A stretch of DNA of 64,000 nucleotides from the NCBI RefSeq assembly GCF_030272615.1, contig NC_081407.1:150289744-150353743 (forward strand), in the 5' to 3' direction. Source of the DNA: Cryptomeria japonica. Lineage: Eukaryota; Streptophyta; Pinopsida; Cupressales; Cupressaceae. Below are positions 1 to 10,594 of this stretch, in pieces (the first letter of the stretch is position 1; each line of letters starts with the position of its first letter). The position numbers and the translations under genes were made by a program. The notes below the pieces were generated by a model. The model did not search any database. It was given only the letters and a program-made list of their open reading frames with translations, and was not told where the DNA came from.

Positions 1-1667
1 TGAGTCCATGTTTTTTTTCTGTCCATGTTTTGAGAATGGGGAGTTTTGAGAAAAGAAGGAAGAAGTGGAAATTGGGAGAGGAAGAGCTGGAAGGAGAGTG
101 ATTCATAGTGTTGCTTCAATATTCATCAAGGGGTAGAGATAACTCTTGGTATGCCCCTTGTTCATCACTCTTGCATTGTAAATGCGAGTATGTATATTGT
201 TGTTCTTGTCAAATAATACAATGATGTGATATAGTTGTTACATTGTGAATATGTTTAATGTTGTTTTTTGTCAAACCATATTATGTTGTGGTTCAGTTGT
301 GTTGTGTAATAGTTTATTGTTGGTTTGAATGATAGATTAGAGGAGATTCTCTTAGTGAGGAGTTCACTCTATGTGTTGGGGTATGAGAGAGGATGAGGCA
401 TTGTGGGAAGAATTGCTTCATATTGGTTATGAGTACCCTTAAACTTCTTAAAAGAATCTGTAAGAATTTGGTGTATGGAGTTGGTTGCTAATGGGTATGA
501 GTACCCTCATGTCTTCTTGGGAGAGTCTTGTGTGCTGGAGGGAAAATATGATAATGTTGGATGTGAAATAATGGTGGTATGGTGGTGATTGAATGTGAAA
601 TAACATGTTTCTGCTATTGAACTACTTCCCACAAGTGTGTTCCTCTCTCCCCCTACTAAGGTTCTATTGAGAACTTTTGTGTAGTGTATCCCCTTGGACT
701 GTTTGTTATAGTGTAAGAATATTTTCTGTGGTGTTCTCTTGTCCATGTTATATGGAAATTCTGTGGTGTTCTCCATGTTGTATGGAAATATTGTCACATT
801 GTTGTGAGCGTTACCTGATCACCATGTTGTCTCCCCAAGCTCGGGGGTGGACTGTATTGCAGTCCTATGGTTGGGAGGTGAACCCCCATTGGTCCAAGCT
901 CTGGAATAGTTTTCTTGTTGGTTCCTTGTGCAGGTTGCAACTTGAAGACACCTAATTGTGAAGAGAAAACCAGTTTCCATGACATCCTAAAGTGCAATGC
1001 AAGATCAATTAACTTACTTGTATACCATCATGCATTGAAATGAAAAGTGTGTTGTTTTTAGAAATATTCAGTAAATGGGAAGTGATTGAGAGAATATAAT
1101 AATAAGTGGGGCTATGAAGATTTTCTTCTTGTCTAATGAAAAGGTGTTCGTGTTTGATGAGTTGGCTTTTGTTTGTGCACAAAGCTGTGATAACCTCTCT
1201 CAAACAACTTATGTAGAATTATTGTTACCTGTATTGTCAATGTCTTCTACGTGCATGTTGAACAATGTCTTCTATGTGCATGTTGTTCAAAAGAAAATAA
1301 AGAGAAGAAACTTAAATTGTTTGTATGTCTCCATTGTTCTTGTGAATGAATAATGTTATTACCTTCCTATAATTGAAAAAAATATTTACATATTTGTCTC
1401 TAAAGTCTTGCTTGGTGTAAAGAGGAAACAGTAATAACACAAACAGAAATGAAAGTTTCGTTTGGCAATAAGCTAGCTTCTACATCATTGGTTGTTACAA
1501 TAAAAATCTGTAGTATAACTATTTAGAATAGACTCAATCCTTGCAATCATATTGTCGAGATATGTATGCATTACACATGGTATCTAACTCTGCAATATTT
1601 CCCTTCTATGGGATTATCTGACTGCAACTTACTACAGTGAAACAAGACTAGGAAGGGTGTAGTGTAT
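1..1667. other. Intergenic, no gene recognised
   Basis: No reading frame here resembles a known protein; the frames are short and interrupted on both strands. The only structure seen is an imperfect direct repeat of about 36 bp at roughly 722-791, whose two units share ttctgtggtgttctc and tatggaaat. The stretch ends at the left target-site duplication of the SINE-like element. Confidence 0.5.
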
Positions 1668-1683
1668 AACTCAAGCAACCCTT

Positions 1684-2215
1684 TTTTCCGATCAGTAATG
1701 TCTTTTTTATACTGGAGTTTCTAACCAGCGAGGGTCACATTGGGGGACCCCCTCCCTGTGGTTACATTGGCATTATGAGGTACTAACACCTCCAATTTAA
1801 CTCCACATCACGTAACTCCTTATATCTCTCCGCACCTTATCACTCCACAATAACACTCCTTATCACTCCGCTACCTTATGCCTCCCCTCCTTATCACTCC
1901 ATAGCCATCCACCAACAACACACGACCTCCACCCCTTATCTCTCCGCATGGTTCGACCAATACAACATTTGCAACGCACCTTCCTTGATAGCGACCGACT
2001 TTGCTTACACCGCTAGGAAGGAGGACTCCACAGGGAAGCCGAGTCAGCACCAGGGATTTCGGGCATTAATGCCCCATTTTTGACTTCATCTACCGCACTT
2101 CGCCGACAGCACCGCATTGATCAGACCAAGGCAAGGGTACCTGCAGGGGATCGAATATTGAACCTCCCTATCAATAGGGATCGCAACTTACCGTTGTGCT
2201 GCGGGGCTTGCCCCC
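1684..2215 (-). mobile_element. SINE-like retroposon, 532 bp, with 16-bp target-site duplication
   Basis: The 16-bp sequence aactcaagcaaccctt occurs at 1668-1683 and again at 2216-2231 and brackets an insert clearly richer in G+C than its surroundings. The insert begins with a T run on the plus strand, so the retroposon lies on the minus strand with an A-rich 3' end. Its minus-strand head, next to 2215, contains a box A-like cagcacaacgg and, about 40 nt later, a box B-like attcgatcccc, the arrangement of a tRNA-derived pol III promoter. The body contains short repeats of ccttatcactcc between 1800 and 1960. Target-primed retroposition is supported by the duplication and tail. The tRNA relationship is inference because both boxes are imperfect, and 532 bp is long for a plant SINE, so a fragment of another retroposon is possible. 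Confidence 0.6.
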
Positions 2216-2231
2216 AACTCAAGCAACCCTT

Positions 2232-3891
2232 GAACATGGCCTATTATTGCAATTTTCTCATGTGCTGAAGAAGTGGTAGATACAAATAATTAAGTGATAG
2301 GCTCTTCTCGTGCTTTGACCTGTAGTGGTACACAAAGACTAGCAGGGAACTAATCTAAATAATCCTATATGTAGAGTCAACTACATCTTTCACTTTTATG
2401 CAATATATATATTTAGGCGTAAATGGCATGGCTTATCATGTGTTTTCTTTTCTGGAGGTTGGATTAAAACTTAATCATATATGTTTATTAATACTATTGT
2501 GGGAAATGGCTTACAATTTTTGGCACTCATCACAAAGTACTCAACAAATTCATCTAAAAAAAAATCAAACTAATGCATATAGTCAACTGGGTACTTTTAC
2601 TAATTTGTGATCAACCATTTTAATGTATAACACGACAATGTGAATCTAAATTGACTAGTGCAATTATATATAAAGGATAGAGTATATGTAGGATTACAGA
2701 GGAGCAAATAGAAAGAAGGGAATGAGTTTGATCATTTAGGTATCTATCAATGAAATTAGGTCTAACAAGAGACCCGACATTCCTTATCAAAATAAACTCG
2801 AACGAGTATGGAAAGCCTCAACATGTACGCTAGGTCGCGGCCCTGGCTGGGCATAGCACAATCTCTTGCAAGCCAAGGGAACATTAATGTACTGTTAATC
2901 AGTAGTAGCACCTTTACGGAAAAAATATATATAAAACCCTAGAAAACTCAAAAAATAGTGATGGCCTAGCCGTTGCCATCAAATGCTTGCATAAACCCTA
3001 CCAATATAATGAATAATCAAATCCATGCTAGAAAATTCCCTTCCTTGTGGGATTGTATCATACAAACAACAACAAAAAATAAAAATAGAGATTAACATAA
3101 TGGGTGTGCTTTAAACCATGGTAGCTACATGATAATATTCCATTTCCCCACCATAGTCTATTGGTACAATATTAAATCCTAGAAAAGAATTCTAGAATGA
3201 CTCAATCAGATGTTGAATCCTTCATTGACCTACTTTTGTTGCCATTAGAGATTGAGGGAATCGGGTCTTTGGGCATTCACTAAGATATCCTCACCATCAT
3301 AGCCGCTGCCCTACTTCCCTTCATTCTCCCTTTCATGCCAAAGCAAAGCAATTAGGGCTTCCCTTTATGAGTTAGGGTAAAAGAAAACTTTGTGTTTTAT
3401 TCAAAATGAAGTTACATTGGGAGCTTTGGTCTTGGAACCACGTGGACAATACAGAAGGGGTATAGGAGAGTGGGAGTGTATATTCCAATGCATGGGGTCG
3501 ACTTGGGGCATTGTAATGGTTAACAATATGTTTAGATCAATTTATACCATCCCTCCATTTTAGAGTATTTTAAACATAAGTAGCCCTTCCTTTGTGGCAA
3601 TTATTGAGGGCCACGTTTGAACGATTGGAATTGCTCCCTCTCTGCATGTTAGTTGTCTTTTTTTAATTTACTTAAAACTTTCCTAAAATAAATCGATTTG
3701 CTAAAAGAGGGAGAATAAAGGTATAAACTTGATTCTCCTTTTAAATATATAAAAAGTAAAACTTCAACTGCTATATTAATAAGATAAAAAGGCAAGTACA
3801 TATTTTCATATTTAAATAATTAAAAGCAAGTCCTCCCAAATTATTAGTAACTTTCTAAATAAAAGATTGTCTTTTATATTAAATTAGTTTA
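2232..3891. other. AT-rich intergenic stretch, no gene seen
   Basis: Frames are short and unlike known proteins. No element boundaries, LTR ends or RNA genes could be recognised. A short GC-rich patch near 2830-2880 stands out in base composition but has no identified function. Confidence 0.45.
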
Positions 3892-3904
3892 ACTTTTTAA
3901 TGAA

Positions 3905-4091
3905 TTTTTTTTCTTGATTGGTAATGGGCACTTTTTAAGGTGTCGAACACTACTGCTCTTCAAATCCGCAAGCACACCAGCCCAGCAAAAGTACCAAGCT
4001 TGCGAGCCAAGCAGCCCAACGGGGATTTGAACCTTGGTGGTGGTTTCACCAAGCAAGTGTTTTTACCACTGTACTACATGGGTCACCCCAC
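3905..4091 (-). mobile_element. tRNA-derived SINE with 13-bp target-site duplication
   Basis: On the minus strand the element opens with a tRNA-like head. Box A tagtacagtgg lies at 4076-4066 and box B ggttcaaatcc at 4033-4023, spaced as in a tRNA-type pol III promoter. It ends in an A-rich tail, seen as ttttttttctt on the plus strand at about 3905-3915. The 13-bp direct repeat actttttaatgaa flanks it at 3892-3904 and 4092-4104, as expected of LINE-dependent retroposition. Total length is 187 bp, normal for a plant SINE. It encodes no protein and depends on another element's reverse transcriptase. It is not a tRNA gene, because no complementary acceptor stem forms across the head and a 3' body follows it. 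The family was not identified. Confidence 0.8.
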
Positions 4092-4474
4092 ACTTTTTAA
4101 TGAAAATTAAAGTAATAATATGATTTAATTATTTGAAGCAAATTTAACTCTTGTGAATATTTTTGAAATGAATTTAATTAAAGTGAGGTCTAAATCACAT
4201 AAATTATTATGAATCTTTTTAATCAATGTAATAACCCAATATTAAAAAGAAAATATTATTGTCAAAAAATCTATCTTAGAGGAAATTCATAATTAGGGCT
4301 AATTTGATATCATGAAATAAATGCCACTCACCCTATTGTAAGTGCATTTATTGATGATCGTTTAAGATCCTTATAAGTTAGTATTAGGATGAAAAATCCA
4401 ATCTAGTGTGATGAAATCAAAAGGGTAATCAGATTACTCGTTACATGTCCTATTTTAAATTGGGAATGAAACCC

Positions 4475-4640
4475 TTTTTTTTTTTTTGTACTTTAGAGGA
4501 TCATCATGAGAACTTGAACCTTTTTGTTCTTATTGAATTCCAAGGTAACAATCCATTAAGGGATCTCCCTCAAAAGTGTATTGCTTGCAATACGCTAACC
4601 CACCTAAGCTAGCCTCCACCTTGGACTGGGCTGACTAGGT
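4475..4640 (-). mobile_element. Possible second SINE-like fragment
   Basis: A 13-T run at 4475-4487 would be the poly(A) tail of a minus-strand retroposon. On that strand a box B-like ggttcaagttc is at 4520-4510 and a box A-like tagcttaggtgg at 4611-4600. The boxes are about 80 bp apart, too far for an ordinary tRNA head, and no target-site duplication was found, so this is only a candidate. Confidence 0.3.
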
Positions 4641-4655
4641 TAACTATACTCATTC

Positions 4656-4710
4656 ACATAGCTCTCTTTTCACCTTCTAGGCGACATAGCTCTCTTTTCA
4701 CCTTCTAGGC
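4656..4710. repeat. Tandem duplication, 28-bp period, two units
   Basis: Two copies of a 27-bp segment beginning acatagctctcttttcacc lie at 4656-4682 and 4684-4710 with no mismatch seen. It sits in the AT-rich stretch between the SINE candidates and the giant LTR. No gene is visible between 4711 and 5036. Confidence 0.8.
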
Positions 4711-5874
4711 AATAAGCTCATTGTGAAGGCATTTACAACATCCTCAAGTGTGCACTTTTGGGTATCATGTCATCCGATGTCAATGGAAGTTGATGGCGTG
4801 GTCATGTTTTCAAAAAATAAAATTTGTTTGAGTGTGTTATGTCCACAAATAAAAATTATGGGCATTACATTGAAAGCTAAACTGACCTCATTCCAACTTA
4901 AAGAGAGAGAGATATGACTTGATCACTTCCTGACAACCTTGGGCACTGCACCTCCTACAAGTAAAAGGTTAATAGCTAAAGACACTACTAGATGACTTAA
5001 ACTAAGACAACTAACCTACAAAGCGAAAAAGTGGGGGGTACTGTTGACGTGTTTTTTATACACAATCATACACAGAATAAAATACCAATAGGCATCTTAT
5101 CCTCTCTTGAGAAAATAGTCTCTAACTGCTGAAGATTCGTGTAAAGGATCAGTTAGGTAGACTCCAAGGTTCTTTGATGTAGGGTCTCTACGTGTGGACA
5201 AGCTCCAGTGGTATGATGTGATTTGCTGGAATCACAAGGGGACTTACATTGAACTTCCGATCTGCTTTGCTGGACACAGGCTCTTACTAACTTAGATTAA
5301 AAAAATGGAAAAAGGATAGAGGGCGAAGAGAGGATCTATTCCTAATACTAAGAATGTAGGAGCAATGATTTGATTTTTGATGAAACTCTAACTAGATCTT
5401 GTTTTGACATCAATGGAACATCTACACAAGGCTAGTGCGATCTTCTAGGGAAGCTTTATGATGTTCAAATCATCACCGCAGGCATAGATACCATCCAAGT
5501 TGATGCATATCAATGAAGAGGCGACAAATTGAAATTGAGCTTAAGCTGAACGATTCCAGTCGACTACACAAGGCAAGTTTGCAATCAACAAACTGCTAGT
5601 AGTATGGATGTACGAATTCCACCATCAATCAATCACATTCCCTCCATTCATTTAATCATCTACCATCTAAGATTGAAGACTCAACAAGAAACCATGCAAA
5701 TTGCAAGAAAAACGACATATTTCACCATTACTTCAATGAAAATGGAGTTTGTTTACAATCAATGGCAACAATTTCTTGCCTTGTCCTCCTATTCTACTCT
5801 CTAACTACTAACTACTTTCAACTATTTCTAACTTATCTCTCTAATTCTCATCTTTTACAAATGAAATGTCTGGG

Positions 5875-5883
5875 CTTATATAG
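5875..5883 (-). promoter_or_regulatory. Probable TATA box of giant LTR copy 1
   Basis: On the minus strand the sequence ctatataag lies about 840 bp before the 3' end of the LTR. The equivalent position of the second family I copy has tatataaa near 14646-14639. Conservation in both copies supports this as the LTR promoter; the start site itself cannot be read. Confidence 0.5.
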
Positions 5884-7230
5884 TGCCCACAATACAATTT
5901 GATGGCTTAGATCAATTCAAGATCAATGGCCAAGATTCAACAATGAAAACCCTAATTAGGGTTTGTAACAACCATTACATAACATTTAATGCTTGACCAA
6001 TGATAAAATTGTATTGCTTGGACACATGTCTCCTCTAGAAAAATCAACCAATGGATAGCCGGGGTAGGTACATCAGACTTTGTGCCACCTTCCATGAGTT
6101 AAGTACATTGAATCTGGACATGCTGAGATGGACTTCACTGATTGGAGAAATGATGACTGGGATGCCACCTCATCTGACACTTGTAGCTTGCTAAATATTC
6201 AATCTGATGTCGTTGAGAGGCTATCTTTAATTAACTCTGGTTCTAACTCCTTGTGTCCTTGATGTGCAAGACGATGATGTACCTCGCCTTGGAACGCTGG
6301 ATTGAAAGAGGTTGCCCATGTCCTGGCGAAGACCGTCCTTGATCCGGCTTGATTTTCCTTGATGAGATCTCCATTTGATGCCTACACAACATTTCAAAAT
6401 TAGTAACATGATTTTGCAATACATAACATAAATTAGAGAGCAAATTTTTAGGAAACCTAATGATAAGTCCTTTGTTAACCATTTCCTAAAAACAATTGAG
6501 CTAAGGAAAAACAAAATTTCAAAATTTCAAAATTTAAGCTACAATAAATCCATATCGCCATACCTCTCTTGAGAGCCTAACTCTAAAATGCAAAAGAAGG
6601 AATTTGCCTAGGCAAAATCAAAATTAGATGGCTTCAACGTGATCTCCTTCTTCAAAATATCAACTTCGCCACCTTTGATATGTCCTTGACTTGATCCTCT
6701 AACACCTTGGCAAGTTCACCCAATATAGATTCGCACCACCTTGGAAGTTACTAGCGCCTTCCCTTTGAAATTCGCTCCTCCTCTTGAATGATACTTTCGC
6801 ACTTCCTTTGTATACTCCAAATCGCATTTCTCCTTTGTCTTCCTCAAATCGCATGTAAGAGATGAAAATGATGATGTGAAAATGAAGATTTTCACCCTCC
6901 CTTTATAGCGCTCATACCTCTTACCACCATATAGGCCGACTTGTGTAAAAATAAGGCAATTTAAATGATTTTTAAAACAAATAACAAAGGCCGACCTCTA
7001 AAATACCAAGCGCTCCCTTTTGATTTTTATTAAATTAATAATTAATTATTAAATGCCTTTATTTTTAATTAATAAATTTCGATTTTTTACAAAGGCAAAA
7101 ATAATTAATAAATACATACCATGCGCTATTTAAATGCTTTTAATTAAATATCGATTTTTTTCTAGCATTTAAATAAATTCAAAAAATGTGTTTGAGCGCC
7201 AAATTGAAAAAGTGAGAAGATACGTACCTC

Positions 7231-9602
7231 ATCGCCCTGGTCCCTGACTGGGGGACAGGAGCGATCCATCAATTTGATCAAAATTCTTGCATTTTTTACG
7301 TCCAATGTCCTTATTTCCACGTTGGAATTGCCATTTTCGCTAGGTCCTTCAAGTTTGATTGACTTGCATGTGTGAATAAATGTATCTCATGACCATTATC
7401 GCCCTGGTCCCTTGGAGAGGGACAGGAGCGATCTCCATTGTTTCTCCTTGACCTTGCATCTTTGATCTCAAATTTCCATCATGAGGCGAATAATAACCTT
7501 GTTCCTTTACTCCACGCTTGTCTTACTTGACCTTCACAAGGCAAATTCAATGTTTGGAGGATCATCGCCCTGGTCCCTTGGAGAGGGACAGGAGCGATCC
7601 TTGTCTTCTAGCTTGCAACTCTTCATTCTTGATTTTAACTTCTTCGTTCATCACCCTTCAACCTTTCAAAAGACATCTCAAACCCTTTGCAACTTTGTTT
7701 TAACATAATTTTCGAAGGATTATAAGTGTTTTGGCAAATATCGCCCTGGTCCCTTCCTGAGGGACAGGAGCGATCCTAGTGTCCTGACTCAAATTTGCAA
7801 ACTTTTGATCTTCGTTCTTCGTTCATCGCCTTCCAAAGGACGTCCTCGACCTTAGCTATCCTTGCATTGTCTTGATTTTGTCGGAACATGAGTGTTTTAG
7901 TAAAAATCGCCTTGGTCCTTGTCCAAAGGACAGGAGCGATATGAGTTCCTTAGCTTAATTGATAGCATTTTGACGTTTGGAACCTTTGTAAATCATCTTC
8001 AAATGACACCTTATACCTTGTATGACCTTGCAAAACATTGACTCAACGTGATTTTTGCATGAATTAGCAAATATATTCAACATCGCTCTGGTCCCTTCCT
8101 GAGGGACAGGAGCGAACTTCAAGTTGTTGAGCTTGTCATTGCCTTGTTCAACTTGTCATCGCTATCATCGTGCAAAATAAAGTTCCTTTGATCCTCCTTG
8201 ATACTTGGGACGTGATCAACTTTCAAATTTCATGTCCTTATACAAATTTCGCTCTGGTCCCTTCCTGAGGGACAGGAGCGAACTGGGGATTTGAGTGCAA
8301 ATTCCTTCAACGTGACGACCTTTGTAACTTCGTGCTTAATTGAAATGCCTTGAAACGCCTTTGCCACCTTGCTCCTCATCTTGGAATGTCTTGAACTTGA
8401 ATAAGAAGCAATATAACCATCATATCGCCCTGGTCCCTTGGAGAGGGACAGGAGCGATCTTGCCCTTGTGGGTTTCACTTCACTTTATCACCTTCAAAGT
8501 TTATATTCAACGGATTCGCAATGTTCCATTCCATTCGTTCATGCCTTGAGATCGGTTGTAACTTGGCAAGAAAATCATCTATAACAAAAATCGCTCTGGT
8601 CCCTTCCTGAGGGACAGGAGCGAACTTAAGCATTTTGGTCCTTTGTTGGCACTTGGCAATCTTCAATTTATCTTCAATGAGTTCATTTCACCTCCTTCCT
8701 TGCCTTCAAACATAAACTTGACTTGATCTTCGCCCAGATCGTACCTTATGAAGAATTTCGCTCTGGTCCTTCAGTGAGGGACAGGAGCGAATTTGACCCT
8801 CTAGGAAAAAACTTCATCATTTCATTGTTTTTGATCAAGTCTGGATGCTCTATGATGCTCATTTCGTCCTTCACCATGCCTTTGATGTCTCGATTCGTCC
8901 CAACAAGGTCAGGAATGGCTCAACTAAGCATTTTCGCTCTGGTCCCTTGGTGAGGAACACGAGCGATTCGCCTTGGTCCCTTGGAGAAGGACACGAGCGA
9001 AATTTGACTTTTCGCACTCTCTATCAGGATAACTTTTATGGAATATAACATTAAAGTATAAGTGACATTTCCTTCTATGTTTCTTCTTTCTTATACTTTA
9101 AGTTATATTCCATATATACTTTCAGGATGTTTGAGAGTGGTTTCAGACCTCCAGGAGTTATATTGCAAAATCTAGTTTTTGGAGGTTTTTTTAGTTTCCA
9201 GACTTAGTCAAATTTCAGGATCAGGGCATTCCAGACTTAGCCAAATTTCAGGATCAGGACTTCACTCAAGCCGGACCTGCTACCCTGTTGATCTCCCCGA
9301 CAGCACTTCAAGTTATATTCATTTGATAAAATATACCTCTTTGGACCTTTTCACATCGTCAAGACGTTAAAATCCTGCAAGGACAAAGCAAAATTGGATT
9401 TGTAGCTCCGGTCCTTCACTGAGGGACAGGAGCGATTTTTCCCCTGGAGGCATTTCTGTGCTCATGAAAATCTTCAATTTATATTCAATGGAAAGATCTC
9501 GCCTTTCTCCATCACTTCCAATTCGTAATTCATCTTGACCCTGCAGGAATAGTAAAATATTTGAAAACGAGCTCCCGTCCTTCACTGAGGGACAGGAGCG
9601 AT
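7231..9602. repeat. Array of 14 GC-rich hairpins inside giant LTR
   Basis: A 33-35 bp imperfect palindrome recurs at 7231, 7398, 7564, 7740, 7906, 8082, 8249, 8424, 8590, 8758, 8934, 8968, 9404 and 9570. The left arm is cgcYctggtccct and the right arm agggacaggagcg, with a short loop. Within a 13-bp stem there is about one mismatch and one wobble pair. From 7231 to 8934 the spacing is 163-177 bp. After that one copy abuts its neighbour and two more follow a gap. The intervening DNA is diverged, with recurring words such as ttgacc, cttgcc and cttcaa, so this is an old tandem array of roughly 170-bp units in which the hairpin stayed conserved. It lies in U3 of the minus-strand LTR and has no counterpart in the second family copy. 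Confidence 0.85.
9038..9113. repeat. AT-rich inverted repeat, arms about 24-25 bp
   Basis: The arm atggaatataac-attaaagtataag at 9038-9062 pairs with 9090-9113 with a single-base indel, around a loop of about 27 nt. It interrupts the regular hairpin array between 9000 and 9404. It may be a tiny MITE or a private palindrome. Confidence 0.7.
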
Positions 9603-10047
9603 TTTGCTCCTACAGGCCAAAATAACATGATTTTAGACATTTTAACACTTCACAAGGCGAAAACAAATCATTTGAGATGCCTAGGATCAAAAATCAAAAA
9701 TGTCAAAATTTGGTCAAAAATATTCAATTGGACAAAAATTCACATTTCATCTTCAACACTTAGACAAATTTAAGCTCTGCATTCAAAATTCCAATTGAAA
9801 ATAGACCATTCTGGCGAATTCATTTCATTCAAAATTTGCATTCTAGAAAAGGAAATTCAAAAAGCTCCCAAAACCGACTGGATTCTGGCCTGAAAAGACG
9901 GTAATTAAAACCCTAAGGCTTGACCCTAAATCCAGACAACTAACAAACTAACAAAACCCTAAAAACGAAAGCAAAAAACGAGCGAAAAACAAGCAAAAAG
10001 AGGGGGTCCCCATTTGCGATGGGGCGATGTGTGAAAACGTCACAACA

Positions 10048-10090
10048 GGTACCCATTTACAATGGGGCAATGTGTGAAAACGTCACAACA
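10048..10090 (-). mobile_element. Remnant of an outer family I LTR
   Basis: Just after copy 1 the sequence repeats its terminal motif in diverged form: ccatttacaatggggcaatg, then gtgtgaaaacgtcacaaca ending at 10090. Together with gtggggggtac just before 5042 this reconstitutes the ggggtccccatttgc... end of another family I LTR. Copy 1 therefore inserted into an older member of its own family, splitting it about 40 bp from its end. The rest of the older copy should lie below 5036, but no second boundary was found there. Confidence 0.6.
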
Positions 10091-10485
10091 CAACCAACTT
10101 GCATACAGGCTGGAGTTAAGTTACAACAACCATAATTCATCCAAAACAGCAGTACAGTTGCTGGAACAATTGTTATCTTCAGTCCTAATGGCTGAAACCC
10201 TTCACAAATAGCATAATACATGAAAACTCTCCAATAAATTGCAAACTAGTTGCTGAAAATGACTGATAACAATAGTCCAAAACCAGTCAAACTAGCTGAA
10301 AATGGTACAACAGCTGTCATACTAAAGATCCTTTAAAAAATCAGCAACACAAAAGCTGGAAACGACCACATGATGACTAAAAATATTCCAACAGTAGCAA
10401 CAAACTGATAATCACTCTTTCCTATGATTGAATACACTTGCATTGCTATAGATAGTGGAGTATAATAGCTGGAAGTGGTGAGGGC
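10091..10485. other. Unassigned sequence between two LTR nests
   Basis: About 400 bp with no open frame of note. Words such as cagctgaaa and gctggaa recur several times, as in degenerate LTR U5 or leader DNA. No element boundary was found. Confidence 0.4.
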
Positions 10486-10594
10486 AATAGTATAATAAAC
10501 CCCCTTAATTTATTTTGATTTTTTAACAAGATTGCACACACAACCCCACCCGTTAGGGTTAGAATAAGAAATCCAAAACCAGCGAGAAGGAACC

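Larger units (their letters stand above)
5042..10047 (-). mobile_element. Giant solo LTR, family I copy 1 (5006 bp)
   Basis: The plus strand starts TGTTGACGTG and ends GACGTCACAACA-like (acgtcacaaca), so the ends are TG...CA with an inverted TGTTG/CAACA. The 5-bp duplication ggtac is at 5037-5041 and 10048-10052. The start is not repeated near the end and no gag, protease, polymerase or integrase frame is present, so this is a solo LTR left by LTR-LTR recombination, or an LTR-only derivative. The orientation is minus: a TATA box (ctatataag) is read on that strand at 5883-5875, leaving about 4.2 kb of U3 and 0.8 kb of R/U5. The start matches 13823 and the end matches 18234, which defines the family. 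The U3 contains the hairpin array at 7231-9602. At 5 kb it is as long as Ogre-type LTRs, but kinship with Ogre was not shown. Confidence 0.82.

Noticed and set aside
677-955. 92-codon frame with Cys and Trp
   Set aside because: No family match, no splice context, and it spans a direct repeat. Not enough to call a gene.
3905-4091. tRNA gene
   Set aside because: Box A and box B are present, but there is no matching acceptor stem, a 3' body and A-rich tail follow, and a 13-bp target duplication flanks it. It is a SINE.
5604-5804. Short open frames within the giant and family II LTRs (also 10625-13248)
   Set aside because: They fall in U3/R/U5 sequence, often occur on both strands, and match no protein. 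Similar frames in both family II copies reflect LTR homology, not conserved coding.
7231-9602. CRISPR-like regular repeats
   Set aside because: The repeats are palindromic and regular, but the spacers are about 135 bp, related to each other, and the array lies inside a TSD-flanked plant LTR with no cas genes.
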